In this document: piece by piece, positions 29,858 through 38,599 of the stretch
Numbering within the stretch: position 1 is the first letter of the stretch
Layout of the letters: every line of letters starts with the position of its first letter
NCBI RefSeq assembly: GCF_017876405.1
Contig: NZ_JAGINW010000001.1
Span: 12,599,203-12,663,202, forward strand
Direction of reading: 5' to 3'
Source of the DNA: Kibdelosporangium banguiense
GTDB taxonomy: Bacteria; Actinomycetota; Actinomycetes; Mycobacteriales; Pseudonocardiaceae
Length of the DNA stretch: 64,000 nt
The notes under the pieces: model-generated
Seen by the model: the letters and a program-made list of their open reading frames with translations, nothing else
What the model was told of the DNA's origin: nothing
The model's database searches: none
Program-made: the position numbers and the translations under genes

Positions 29858-30625
29858 ATGGTTGAACTCAAGACACCGGCCGAACTGGAGCTGATGCGTG
29901 AAGCGGGCAAAGTGGTGGCCGCCGCGCTCGCCGCGACCAAACAAGCGGCCGCTCCCGGGGTGTCCCTGCGAGAGTTGGACACCATCGCAGCCGAAGTGAT
30001 CGCGGCGCGTGGCGCCAAGTCGTCGTTCCTGCACTACCACCCGCATTTCGCGCCGACGCCGTTCCCGGGCGTGATCTGCGCGTCGGTCAACGACATGGTC
30101 GTGCACGGCATCCCGAACGACTATGAGCTGCAAGAAGGCGACCTGGTCAGCATCGACTGCGGGGCCCATGTCGCCGGATTCCACGGGGACTCGGCGATCA
30201 GCTTCACCATCGGCGAGCCCACCGAAGCCGACGCGGCCCTCATCGAGGTCACCCTGGAAGCCCTCAACGCCGGCATCGCCGCCGCACGCGTCGGCAACCG
30301 GCTGGGCGACGTGTCCAACGCCGTCGGCAAGATCGGCCGGGCAAAGGGCTACGGCCTGCTCGCGCACCACGGCGGCCACGGAGTCGGCCGCAAGATGCAT
30401 GAGGAGCCGCACGTGCCCAACGAGGGCAAAGCCGGCCGAGGGCTGAAACTCAAGCCGGGACTCGTGATCGCGATCGAGCCGATGTTCATCGCCGGTGGCC
30501 GGGACGCCTATGTGACCGAGCCGGACGGCTGGGGCCTGCGCTCCTGCGACCGCACCCGCGCCGCCCACTGGGAGCACACCATCGCCATCACGCCCAACGG
30601 CCCCGTCGTGCTCACCGCGCCGTAA
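29858..30625 (+). CDS. map: Methionine aminopeptidase, type I
   Basis: A 255-residue dinuclear-metal enzyme that removes N-terminal Met from new proteins. All expected residues are present: His83 (VVHGIP), Asp100 (SIDCG), Asp111 (FHGDSA), His174 (HHGGHGVG), Glu207 (AIEPMF) and a last Glu in WEHT. ATG 29858 is preferred to GTG 29855 because it stands 5 bases from GGAGA. There is no N-terminal SH3-binding extension, so it is the short bacterial form. A long hairpin follows its stop. Confidence 0.95.
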   Translation: MVELKTPAELELMREAGKVVAAALAATKQAAAPGVSLRELDTIAAEVIAARGAKSSFLHYHPHFAPTPFPGVICASVNDMVVHGIPNDYELQEGDLVSIDCGAHVAGFHGDSAISFTIGEPTEADAALIEVTLEALNAGIAAARVGNRLGDVSNAVGKIGRAKGYGLLAHHGGHGVGRKMHEEPHVPNEGKAGRGLKLKPGLVIAIEPMFIAGGRDAYVTEPDGWGLRSCDRTRAAHWEHTIAITPNGPVVLTAP

Positions 30626-30631
30626 AGCTGT

Positions 30632-30684
30632 GCCCCCAAAGTGGCTTTCGGAGCGTTGGATGCTCCGAAAGCCACTTTGGGGGC
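30632..30684. terminator. Long perfect hairpin between map and pfkA
   Basis: Two 23-base arms (30632-30654 and 30662-30684) flank a 7-base loop gttggat. They start GCCCCCAAAG and end CTTTGGGGGC. The hairpin lies between convergent genes, 6 bases after the map stop and just before the pfkA stop, so it is a likely bidirectional terminator. It has the same architecture as the element at 6308-6364. Confidence 0.75.
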
Positions 30685-30690
30685 GAAAAC

Positions 30691-31716
30691 TCAGCCGAAG
30701 AAGACTTCGGCTTCCTCGTAGCGCTCGAGCGGGACGGTCTTGAGTTCCGCGGTGGCCTCAGACAGCTTGACGCGGACGATGTCGGTTCCGCGCAACGCGA
30801 CCATCACACCGAAGTCGCCGTCGTGCACCGCGTCCACAGCGTGCAGACCGAACCGGGTCGCCAGGACACGGTCGTACGCCGTCGGCGTGCCGCCACGCTG
30901 CGTGTGGCCGAGCACCACGGCGCGGGACTCCTTGCCCGTACGCTGCGCGATCTCCTCAGCCAGCCACGTGCCGACGCCGCCCAGCCGGACGTGCCCGAAC
31001 GCGTCCTTCTCACCGCTGGTGAGCACCTCAGCGCCGCCTTCCGGCACCGCGCCCTCGGCCACGACGATGATCGGCGCGTACTCGCGCTCGAACCGCCGCT
31101 CGACCCACTGCACGACCTTGTCCACGCTGAAGGGGCGCTCCGGCACCAGGATCACGTTCGCGCCACCTGCAAGACCCGAGTGCAGCGCGATCCAGCCTGC
31201 GTGCCGGCCCATGACCTCACAGACAAGTGCGCGGTGGTGCGACTCGGCCGTGGTGCGCAGCCGGTCGATCGACTCGGTCGCGATGTGCACCGCCGTGTCG
31301 AACCCGAACGTGTAGTCCGTCGCGCCCAGGTCGTTGTCGATCGTCTTCGGCACGCCGACCACGCCGACACCGTCGTCGGTCAGGCGCTTGGCCACACCGA
31401 GCGTGTCCTCGCCACCGATCGCGACGAGCGCGTCGATGCCCTGGTCGGCCAGGACCTTCTTGATCTTCTCGACGCCGCCGTCGACCTTGTACGGGTTGGT
31501 GCGCGACGAGCCGAGGATCGTGCCGCCCCGGGTGAGGATGTCTTCGACCTGGTCGAGCCCGATCGGCTTCGACTTACCTTCGAGTGGACCCTGCCAGCCG
31601 TTGCGGAAACCGACGATCTCCCAGCCGTGGGCCTCGATGCCTTTGCGGACCACGGCCCTGATCACCGCGTTCAGCCCAGGACAGTCGCCACCACCAGTGA
31701 GTACGCCTATACGCAT
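30691..31716 (-). CDS. pfkA: 6-Phosphofructokinase, PPi-type specificity residues
   Basis: A 341-residue PFK-A family enzyme converting fructose 6-phosphate to the 1,6-bisphosphate. The glycine-rich MRIGVLTGGGDCPGLNAVIR, active-site TIDNDL and MGRHAGW are intact. At the phosphoryl-donor site it reads GGEDT with Asp104 and later VPKTIDND with Lys124. By the E. coli numbering, ATP enzymes have Gly at both positions and pyrophosphate enzymes have Asp and Lys. The same pair is known from the PPi-PFK of Amycolatopsis methanolica. The donor is therefore probably PPi, which would make the step reversible; activity is not proven. The gene is separated from map by a strong hairpin. Confidence 0.93.
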   Translation of the reverse strand: MRIGVLTGGGDCPGLNAVIRAVVRKGIEAHGWEIVGFRNGWQGPLEGKSKPIGLDQVEDILTRGGTILGSSRTNPYKVDGGVEKIKKVLADQGIDALVAIGGEDTLGVAKRLTDDGVGVVGVPKTIDNDLGATDYTFGFDTAVHIATESIDRLRTTAESHHRALVCEVMGRHAGWIALHSGLAGGANVILVPERPFSVDKVVQWVERRFEREYAPIIVVAEGAVPEGGAEVLTSGEKDAFGHVRLGGVGTWLAEEIAQRTGKESRAVVLGHTQRGGTPTAYDRVLATRFGLHAVDAVHDGDFGVMVALRGTDIVRVKLSEATAELKTVPLERYEEAEVFFG

Positions 31717-31764
31717 GACAGAAAGGGTGTCACGAGCTGGATCGGTAAAGCAACCGGCCCCCGC

Positions 31765-32268
31765 TTAACGGACGGGAAACCCCCGGCGGAGCCGCTCGAT
31801 CTCGATCACGTTCCAGCGCGCGAGGTTATGACGGGCGTCCGCGAGCGCGTCGTGCGCGTCGGTCGGGGGGTTCGGCAACTGCGGTTTGCCCACGTCCTCC
31901 CAGCGCTGACGCAGGTCACGCGTGAACCGCGGCAGCTGACGCGGCAACGCCGGCATCGCACCCCACAACTGCGCCAACGCGACATGGTCATACGCGGCGA
32001 ACCACGCCCAGAGCTCGACGTTCTCGCCCTTCGGGCTGAGGAACGCCATCAGGTCCGCACGGATCTGTGCGCGGCTACGCCACGCCTTGTCGCCCGGCGA
32101 GGGCAGCTTGTCGAGCACGTTCTCGCGTACCCACTGACCGGCCTTGTCCGGGTCGAACTCGGTGGACACCGCGTAGAACTCTCTGCCGTCCTCGCAAATG
32201 ACACCGATGGACACAAGATCGATGGTCACCCCATCTTCAATGAATTCGGTGTCGTAAAAAAATCGCAC
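31765..32268 (-). CDS. 3'-5' exoribonuclease, DEDDh type (Rv2179c-like)
   Basis: A 167-residue RNase T-fold protein. The first acidic motif is FYDTEFIEDG, the middle Asp is likely in AAYDHVALAQ, and the last motif is DAHDALADARHN, giving Asp-Glu-Asp-His-Asp. Mycobacterial Rv2179c has the same size and degrades single-stranded and adenylated RNA from the 3' end. The start ATG at 32268 is followed immediately by the catalytic strand, as in the family. It is followed by the 3' end of the acyltransferase gene 20 bases upstream on the same strand. Confidence 0.92.
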   Translation of the reverse strand: MRFFYDTEFIEDGVTIDLVSIGVICEDGREFYAVSTEFDPDKAGQWVRENVLDKLPSPGDKAWRSRAQIRADLMAFLSPKGENVELWAWFAAYDHVALAQLWGAMPALPRQLPRFTRDLRQRWEDVGKPQLPNPPTDAHDALADARHNLARWNVIEIERLRRGFPVR

Positions 32269-32288
32269 CCGGCAACCTTAGTTGCGGA

Positions 32289-33035
32289 TCATCCGGCTTT
32301 GGTCTCGGGGATGCGGTCGGGCTCGCGCTGGGCCGGCACGCCGTCCGACGGCTGCGCGGTCTGCAGCTCCTTGACTTTCGCCGCGTACATGTCGACATAC
32401 TCCTGGCCGGAGAGCTCCATCAGCGCGTACATCACCTCGTCGGTGATCGACCGCTCGACGAACCGGTCGCCGGACAGGCCCTCGTAGCGGGAGAAGTCCA
32501 GCGGCTCGCCGAACTTCACCCGGATCTTGGTCGGCTTCCACATCTTGGATCCGATCGGGTTGGCGATGTCAGTGCCGAACATGGCGACCGGGATGATCGG
32601 CACGCCCGCCTCGAGCGCGATCCGTGCCATGCCGGTCTTGCCCTTGTAGAGCCGGCCGTCGGGCGAACGTGTGCCCTCCGGGTAGATCCCCAGCAGGTTG
32701 CCTTCGCGAAGCAGCCGGATGCCGGTATCCAGCGCGGCCTGCGCGGCCGAGCCGCCGGTGCGGTCCATCGGGATCTGCCCCATGCCGGTCATGAACCACT
32801 TCTTGAAGGCGCCCTTGATGCCCTTCTCGGTGAAGTACTCCAGTTTGGCCGGGAACGTCACCCGCCGGCGCGGGATCACCAGCGGCATGAAGAACGAATC
32901 GGACACCGCGAGGTGGTTGCTGGCCAGGATGGCGCCGCCGGTCTTCGGGATGTTCTCCAGCCCCTCGGCCTCCGGACGGAAGAACAGCCGGAGAATCGGC
33001 CCTATCAGGACATTTTTCATGACGAAGTACAGCAC
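32289..33035 (-). CDS. plsC: 1-Acyl-sn-glycerol-3-phosphate acyltransferase
   Basis: A 248-residue PlsC-fold enzyme that adds the second acyl chain to lysophosphatidic acid, or acylates a glycolipid. Motif I is NHLAVSDS (HxxxxD), and motif III is YPEGTRSPDG; an N-terminal hydrophobic segment anchors it to the membrane. It corresponds to Rv2182c in gene order, close to the PIM and lipomannan genes, so a role in phosphatidylinositol mannoside lipid supply is possible. The GTG at 33035 lies 12 bases after AGGAGG; the internal ATG at VMKN is an alternative start. Confidence 0.88.
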   Translation of the reverse strand: MLYFVMKNVLIGPILRLFFRPEAEGLENIPKTGGAILASNHLAVSDSFFMPLVIPRRRVTFPAKLEYFTEKGIKGAFKKWFMTGMGQIPMDRTGGSAAQAALDTGIRLLREGNLLGIYPEGTRSPDGRLYKGKTGMARIALEAGVPIIPVAMFGTDIANPIGSKMWKPTKIRVKFGEPLDFSRYEGLSGDRFVERSITDEVMYALMELSGQEYVDMYAAKVKELQTAQPSDGVPAQREPDRIPETKAG

Positions 33036-33258
33036 CGTGTAGAGCGCCTCCTGCCCTGACTCCTCCGTGGCCCGCGCAACAGCCTACGAACAGTCGCCGG
33101 TCAGGCACAACGCGGCTGGTAGGGCATTGTCCGGGATAACAACGCGCAAAAGACCCCGAAGTTACTGGCCAACCGGGTGGTGGTCCGTGCGACGATGGCC
33201 CTACGAGGACCAAGACGAGGAGGAGTCGGGTGCGCTGCGAGCTCGTCGGGAGCGCGTC

Positions 33259-33804
33259 GTGAAGGGCGGGGCGGACGGACCGGAGGACGTCGACGCCGCG
33301 TTCGCTCAGATCGTCGCCGACCTGGAACGCGAAGGCCTCGGTTCGACGGTGTCGGCTGATCTCGACCTGGAACGCGACCCGCCCCAGGACCTGCCCGACG
33401 ACGACGGCAAGGCAACGGACAAGGACCCGGACGACGACAAACCGGTCGCCCGCTCCACCAGAGCCGACCTGCTCGACGAACCAGACCTGCCCGAAATCTC
33501 CATGCCTGCGACAGCGGGCTGGCGCGGCCACGAAACCGAAATGGACTGGGCCTGGAGCACCGAGGACGACCACTACGTCCCGCCCGAGCCACCACCCCTG
33601 CCCAAGCCGAGCGCCCTGACGATCCTCGCCCTGGTCCTGATGCTGATAGCGCTCTTCCTACTGGTAGCGCCCAGCGTCATCGGCCTCGCCACCCGCGTGG
33701 CCACCCCCATCGCCCTGGTCTCAGCAGCCGTCGGCATAGGCCTGGTAGTCCTACGCATCCGCCAGAACAACCCACCCGGCGACGACAACGGCGCCCAGGT
33801 CTGA
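33259..33804 (+). CDS. Acidic membrane protein of unknown function
   Basis: About 181 residues from GTG 33259, which follows GGGAGCG. The N-terminal two thirds are strongly acidic (for example DDDGKATDKDPDDDKP) and probably disordered in the cytoplasm. Two hydrophobic helices follow near the C-terminus, the second ending at IRQNNPPGDD. No enzymatic motif is seen. The reading frame is open upstream to 33067, but that part lacks coding character. The gene is divergent from the acyltransferase and may belong to the same envelope-lipid neighbourhood. The family is unrecognised. Confidence 0.6.
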   Translation: MKGGADGPEDVDAAFAQIVADLEREGLGSTVSADLDLERDPPQDLPDDDGKATDKDPDDDKPVARSTRADLLDEPDLPEISMPATAGWRGHETEMDWAWSTEDDHYVPPEPPPLPKPSALTILALVLMLIALFLLVAPSVIGLATRVATPIALVSAAVGIGLVVLRIRQNNPPGDDNGAQV

Positions 33805-33938
33805 CACAGCCTCCGGCCCCCTAGTCCTACCCCCTGACAAAACCGGCTCCCCAAGATCAATTCTCGCCCGGTTGTCCACAGCCGCCTTTGCTAATCTGGT
33901 CCCAGTGTCTTTTCCTCGCCAAGTGCCGACTGGGTCTG

Positions 33939-35738
33939 TCAGTGGCCGGTATAGAGGGATTCTATACGGTCGGCGTATTTTGTTGTGATTACTTCGCGGC
34001 GGAGTTTCAGGCTGGGGGTTATTTCGCCGCGTTCTTCGGTGAAGTCTTCGGGGAGGATTGCGAAGGTGCGGATTGATTCGGCGCGGGAGACCGCTTTGTT
34101 CGCGTCGTCTACTGCCTTCTGGAGTTCCGCGCGCAGGTCTGGGTCGTCCGCCAGATCTGCGGGGGTGGCGGTGGACGGTTTACTGCGCCGGGTTTTCCAG
34201 TGTGTGAAATAGTCTGTGTCGAGGGTGATCAGGACTCCGATGAAGGGTTTTCGGTCGCCTACCACCAGGCATTGGCTTATCAGGGGGTGTAGACGCAGCC
34301 TGTCTTCCAATACTGTGGGCGCTACGTTTTTTCCGCCCGCCGTTACTATTATTTCTTTTTTTCGGCCGGTGATCACGAGGAAGCCGTCGTCGTCGAGTGT
34401 GCCGAGGTCTCCGGTGTGCAGCCAGCCTTCTTGCAGGGATTCCTTGGTGGCGGCTTCGTTGTGCCAGTAGCCGCGGAACACCATGTCGCCGGACAACAGT
34501 ACTTCTCCGTCGCCCGCGATTTGCACTGATGCGCCTGCGACTGGCCTGCCGACTGTGCCGACCTTGAAACCAGTGGATGTGTTCACCGCTATCGCTGCCG
34601 ATGTCTCGGTCAGGCCGTAGCCTTCGAAAACTGGGACGCCGATTCCACGGAAGAAGTGGCCGAGCCGTTCCCCCAGTGGTGCTCCACCCGAGATTGCTGC
34701 CTCGCATCGGCCGCCGAGGGCGGTACGGAGTTTTCCATAGACTAGCCGGTCGGCGACCAGGTGCTTTGCTTTCAGGGCCAGGCTTGGACTGTCTGTCCGG
34801 CTGTATTCCAGCGCCAGCTCCTCGGCCGCGTCGAAGATTTTTCCTTTGCCTTCCGCGTGTGCTTTCTGCTTGGCGGAGTTGTAGACCTTCTCGAACACGC
34901 GCGGCACTGCCACCACGAATGTCGGCCGGAATGTGCCTAGGTCACGGACCAGGGTCTTGACGTCCGGCAGGTGCCCCAGCGTGGTCCGCGCGTAGACGCA
35001 GCAGATCGCGATCGCACGGGCGAACACGTGCGCGAGTGGCAGGAACACCAGCATCGAGTTGCCTGCCCGGAGCAACTGTGGGAACGCCTGGATGTCGGCC
35101 CTGACTTCGGCGAGCAGATTGCGGTGTGTCAGCTCGACGCCTTTGGGGCGTCCTGTCGTACCTGAGGTGTAGACGAGCGTCGCCGTCGAATCAGCACGCA
35201 CTCCGCGGCGCAGTTCGTGCGTGGTGTCGTCGTCGACATCCGAGCCGAGTGCGGTCAGCTCGTCCACGGCCGGGGCCAGCTCAGGCCCCGCGTCCATCTG
35301 CCAGACCCGGGCCAGTTCGGGCAGGCGGTCCACCAGGCTGTCCACCAGTTCGTGGTGGGCGGCGGTTTCCACGACCAGTGCGCGGGCGCCGGAGTCGGCC
35401 AGGATCCATTCGACCTGCTCGGCCGACGAGGTCTCGTAGATCGGGACGGTCACGCAGCCCGCGGTCCAGATGGCGAAGTCCAGCAGTGACCACTCGTACC
35501 GTGTCTTGGACAGCAGCGCGACCCGGTCGCCTGGCCGGAGCCCGGAGGCGATCAGTCCTTTCGCGACAGCGAGCACGTGCGCGGCGAACTCGCGGGCGGT
35601 GACGTCCACCCATGAGCCGTCGATCTGACGCCGGAAGCTGACCGCGTCACCGAACCGGTCCGCGTTCGCCCAGATCATGTCGGTGAGGTTCTCTTCGCCG
35701 GTCACCGTGATCGTGGCCGGAGCACTGTATTCCCGCAC
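33939..35738 (-). CDS. fadD15: Long-chain fatty acid-CoA ligase (FadD15 type)
   Basis: A 599-residue ANL-superfamily enzyme that activates long fatty acids with ATP and CoA. The P-loop is LVYTSGTTGRPKGVELTHRN, the second motif EGYGLTETS, and the hinge region GWLHTGDLGTLDDDGFLVITGRKKE (in parts). GTG 35738 is chosen because VREYSAPATITV aligns with the start of mycobacterial FadD15; the ATG at 35765 is possible but would leave only 6 bases before the divergent gene. The 3' third of the gene has clearly more T at third codon positions than the 5' part. The C-terminal Lys of the family lies in the SLKLRR region. Confidence 0.93.
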   Translation of the reverse strand: MREYSAPATITVTGEENLTDMIWANADRFGDAVSFRRQIDGSWVDVTAREFAAHVLAVAKGLIASGLRPGDRVALLSKTRYEWSLLDFAIWTAGCVTVPIYETSSAEQVEWILADSGARALVVETAAHHELVDSLVDRLPELARVWQMDAGPELAPAVDELTALGSDVDDDTTHELRRGVRADSTATLVYTSGTTGRPKGVELTHRNLLAEVRADIQAFPQLLRAGNSMLVFLPLAHVFARAIAICCVYARTTLGHLPDVKTLVRDLGTFRPTFVVAVPRVFEKVYNSAKQKAHAEGKGKIFDAAEELALEYSRTDSPSLALKAKHLVADRLVYGKLRTALGGRCEAAISGGAPLGERLGHFFRGIGVPVFEGYGLTETSAAIAVNTSTGFKVGTVGRPVAGASVQIAGDGEVLLSGDMVFRGYWHNEAATKESLQEGWLHTGDLGTLDDDGFLVITGRKKEIIVTAGGKNVAPTVLEDRLRLHPLISQCLVVGDRKPFIGVLITLDTDYFTHWKTRRSKPSTATPADLADDPDLRAELQKAVDDANKAVSRAESIRTFAILPEDFTEERGEITPSLKLRREVITTKYADRIESLYTGH

Positions 35739-35771
35739 GTCACGTGAACTTAGTACAGACCGCATGACACC

Positions 35772-36152
35772 ATGCACCTTGTGCCTGCTGTGGACGTCGT
35801 CGACGAGACCTTCCTCGCCGTGCCCCCGCCCGTGGTCAAAGCCGCCTTCGCCGACCGGCGGGCGTGGCGTGGGTTCTGGCCGGATCTCACTCTTGAGGTG
35901 TACCTCGACCGGGGTGACGAAGGCCTGCGCTGGACTGTGCAGGGCGCGCTGACCGGGAGCATGGAGGTGTGGCTGGAGCCGATGCTGGACGGCACGCTCC
36001 TGCACTACTTCCTGCGCGCGGATCTGCCCCGGCCGGCGCAGCCGCGGCAGATCCAGCGGGAGATCAACCGCCGCCAGCGGGCGGCCAAGAGCATCGCCCT
36101 GGATCTCAAGACCGTCTTGGAGGATGGACGCCGCCCCGGCTGCCCGCCGTAA
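35772..36152 (+). CDS. SRPBCC-fold (polyketide cyclase-like) protein
   Basis: A 126-residue protein whose pattern (VVDETFLAVPPPVVKAAF, GFWPDLTLEVYLDRGDEGLR, LTGSMEVWLEPMLDGTLLHY, in separate pieces) fits the START/SRPBCC helix-grip fold with a hydrophobic ligand cavity. ATG 35772 stands only 33 bases from the divergent fadD15 start. It is followed by the phosphoesterase and a second SRPBCC gene in the same direction, a cluster kept in many actinobacteria. The ligand is unknown; a lipid is a reasonable guess from the neighbours. Confidence 0.75.
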   Translation: MHLVPAVDVVDETFLAVPPPVVKAAFADRRAWRGFWPDLTLEVYLDRGDEGLRWTVQGALTGSMEVWLEPMLDGTLLHYFLRADLPRPAQPRQIQREINRRQRAAKSIALDLKTVLEDGRRPGCPP

Positions 36153-36162
36153 GGTAGGTCTG

Positions 36163-36951
36163 GTGCGGGTCCACGTGGTTTCCGATGTCCATGGCAATTC
36201 GGACGCTCTGGCAAGGGCCGGCGAAGGTGCCGACGCGCTGGTGGTCCTCGGCGATCTGATCGACTTCGTGGACTACCACGATCACAGCGGCGGCATTCTC
36301 GGCCGCGTGTTCGGCCCGGAGAAGGTCGCCAAGTTCGCGTATTTCCGGCGCAGCCGGATGCACGCCGAGCTGGCCGTGTTCGCCCGCGAGCTGTGGGCCA
36401 GCCTGGACAACGCGGCCGACGTCGTGCAGGAGGCGATCCTAGAGCAGTACGCCCGGCTGTTCGTGGCGATGACCGCGCCGACGTACGCCACGCCCGGCAA
36501 TGTGGACGTGCCCGAACTGTGGTCGCAGTTCGCCAGGGACGACCTGACGATCCTGGACGGCGCCGTCGCGGAGATCGGCGGGCTGCGGTTCGGGTTCGTC
36601 GGCGGGGCGTTGCTGGCCCCGGGCGGCCGGGTCCGGCGGTCCGGCGTGTGGCTTCCCCACCTGCGTACCGAGGACGACTTCAACGCCGGTGTCGGCAAGC
36701 TCACCGATGTCGACGTGCTGTGCACGCACATCCCGCCGGCTGTGCCGGAACTCACCTATGACGTGGTCGCCCGTCGCGCGGAGCTGGGCTCGCGGGCGCT
36801 GCTGGAGTTGATCACCGAGCAACGGCCGCGGTGGTCGCTGTTCGGCCATGTGCACCAGCCGCTGGCTGCACGGATGCGAGTGGGCATGACCGATTGCATC
36901 AATGTCGGACATTTCCAGCGCACGCAGGTGCCGCACGTACTGCGGTGGTGA
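36163..36951 (+). CDS. Calcineurin-like metallophosphoesterase
   Basis: A 262-residue protein. Metal-binding motifs appear in order: DVHGN near residue 8, GDLIDF near 28, PGNVD near 109, CTHIPP near 189 and FGHVHQ near 229. These supply the two-metal site of calcineurin-type phosphatases. GTG 36163 follows AAGGTAGG and puts the first motif at the N-terminus. The substrate cannot be inferred; members hydrolyse nucleotides, phosphodiesters or proteins. It lies 10 bases after the SRPBCC gene, so co-transcription is likely. Confidence 0.87.
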   Translation: MRVHVVSDVHGNSDALARAGEGADALVVLGDLIDFVDYHDHSGGILGRVFGPEKVAKFAYFRRSRMHAELAVFARELWASLDNAADVVQEAILEQYARLFVAMTAPTYATPGNVDVPELWSQFARDDLTILDGAVAEIGGLRFGFVGGALLAPGGRVRRSGVWLPHLRTEDDFNAGVGKLTDVDVLCTHIPPAVPELTYDVVARRAELGSRALLELITEQRPRWSLFGHVHQPLAARMRVGMTDCINVGHFQRTQVPHVLRW

Positions 36952-36974
36952 GCTGACCAGGTAGCCTGCCCGGC

Positions 36975-37412
36975 ATGGCCGACGAGTCCACCCAGTCCAT
37001 CACCGTTGAGGCAGACCCGGACACGATCATGGGCGTGATCGCGGACTTCCCCGCGTACCCGGAGTGGACCGGGGCGGTGAAAGAGGTCGAGATCATCGCC
37101 GAGGACGCCGACGGGCAGGCCGAACAGGTCCGGTTCGTGATCGACGCGGGCATGTTCAAGGACACCTACACCCTGGCGTACCAGTGGGCCGAGGACGGCC
37201 TGTCGGTGAGCTGGGACCTGGTCAAAGGCCAGATGCAGAAGTCGCAGCGGGGCCGTTACGCCCTGCAGCCGCAGGGCGACGCGACCAAGGTGACCTACAC
37301 CCTGTCGGTGCAGCTGGCGGTCCCGATGATCGGGCTGTTCCGCCGCAAGGCCGAGAAAATGATCATGGACATCGCGCTGAAGGACCTCAAGCGCCGGGCC
37401 GAAGGGTTGTAG
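36975..37412 (+). CDS. SRPBCC protein (TB16.3 / Rv2185c-like)
   Basis: A 145-residue helix-grip protein with ITVEADPDTIMGVIADFPAY, YPEWTGAVKEVEII and a C-terminal helix ending in DIALKDLKRRAEGL. Gene order and length match mycobacterial TB16.3 (Rv2185c), a conserved actinobacterial coenzyme Q-binding-like or cyclase-like protein of unknown ligand. ATG 36975. The ArsA-like ATPase gene begins 8 bases after its stop, the same pair being adjacent in mycobacteria, which suggests a shared process. Confidence 0.85.
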   Translation: MADESTQSITVEADPDTIMGVIADFPAYPEWTGAVKEVEIIAEDADGQAEQVRFVIDAGMFKDTYTLAYQWAEDGLSVSWDLVKGQMQKSQRGRYALQPQGDATKVTYTLSVQLAVPMIGLFRRKAEKMIMDIALKDLKRRAEGL

Positions 37413-37420
37413 TCGGCGCC

Positions 37421-38599
37421 TTGCGGATCCTGCTGTTCACCGGAAAGGGCGGGGTGGGCAAGACCACCCTGGCCGCGGCCACCGCGGTAGCGCTGGCCGG
37501 GCGTGGGCGCGAGACACTCGTCGTGTCCACCGATCCCGCGCATTCGCTGGCGGACGCCTTCGGTGTCAGGCTTTCCGGTCAACCGTCCCCAGTGGACAGC
37601 AAGCTGCACGCGGCGCACGTGGACACCCGTGGCCTGGTCGATTCGGCCTGGGACGAGCTGCGTTCGCAGCTGCGAGCCGTGCTCGCCGGGGCCGGGGTGG
37701 ACGAGCTGGACGCCGAGGAGCTGACGGTCGTTCCCGGCCTGGACGAGCTGCTGGCGCTGACCGAGGTGGCCCGGCTGGCGAAGACCGGCACCTGGGACGC
37801 GGTCGTCGTGGACTGCGGCCCGACCGCGGAAACGTTGCGGCTGCTGGCGTTGCCGGACGCGATCGCGACCTACCTGCAGCGGGCTTTCCCCGCGCGGTCG
37901 GTGCGCGGCATGGTCAGCGGGGTGGGCAAGCAGGGCTGGGCCGAGGCGATCAGCCGGCTCGCGTCCCATCTGACCGAACTCCGCGGGCTGCTGGCCGATC
38001 CGCAGGTGACCAGCGTGCGCCTGGTGCTCACGCCGGAACGGCTGGTGGTGGCCGAGAGCAAACGCACCCTGGCCGCGTTGGCGCTGCGGGACATCCGGGT
38101 CGACGGGATGATCGCCAACCGGCTCGTCCCCAAGGCCGGGATGCGGCGTGGCCCGGCAGCGACCTGGCTGCGCACCCGGCGCGGCGAGCAGGACGAAGTA
38201 CTGACCGAGCTGCGGGCTTCGACGCCGATCGAGCTGCATGTGGTCGAGCACAGGGCTGCCGAGCCGGTCGGGCCGGAGGCCTTGGCCTCGTTGGCCGACG
38301 AGCTCTACGGCCGGTCAGACCCATTGACCTGCAACACTTCCCGGCCGCCTTCGCTGTTGCAGATAAGGCCGGAGGGAAACGGGTACGCATTGCGTGTGGC
38401 GATCCCGTTGACCGAGCAGTCCGATGTAGACCTCGCGCGAGTCGGCGACGACCTCGCGGTGACCGTCGACGGCATGCGCCGTTTGGTGCCGTTGCCCGCT
38501 GTATTGCGGCGTTATGAAGTCGCCGACGCCTCTGTCGACGCCGAAGGCCTGTTGCTGAAGTTCGCGCAGACCGTACGGTCTTCGGAGAGCCCGCTGTGA
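37421..38599 (+). CDS. ArsA-family ATPase (Rv2184c-like)
   Basis: A 392-residue P-loop NTPase of the ArsA/GET3 class. The deviant Walker A motif FTGKGGVGKTTLAAA lies near the N-terminus, VSTDPAHSLADAFGV is the switch I region, and VVVDCGPTAETLRLLALP is the Walker B/switch II region. There is a C-terminal alpha-crystallin-like segment, and only one ATPase half is present, so it should dimerise. No arsenite-site cysteines are seen; a targeting or chaperone role is more likely than arsenite efflux. The start is probably the TTG at 37421, since no ATG or GTG precedes the P-loop in frame. Confidence 0.85.
   Translation: MRILLFTGKGGVGKTTLAAATAVALAGRGRETLVVSTDPAHSLADAFGVRLSGQPSPVDSKLHAAHVDTRGLVDSAWDELRSQLRAVLAGAGVDELDAEELTVVPGLDELLALTEVARLAKTGTWDAVVVDCGPTAETLRLLALPDAIATYLQRAFPARSVRGMVSGVGKQGWAEAISRLASHLTELRGLLADPQVTSVRLVLTPERLVVAESKRTLAALALRDIRVDGMIANRLVPKAGMRRGPAATWLRTRRGEQDEVLTELRASTPIELHVVEHRAAEPVGPEALASLADELYGRSDPLTCNTSRPPSLLQIRPEGNGYALRVAIPLTEQSDVDLARVGDDLAVTVDGMRRLVPLPAVLRRYEVADASVDAEGLLLKFAQTVRSSESPL

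Noticed and set aside
35739..35765. ATG 35765 as fadD15 start
   Set aside because: The GTG at 35738 aligns with the known mycobacterial N-terminus, and the ATG leaves only 6 bases to the divergent gene.
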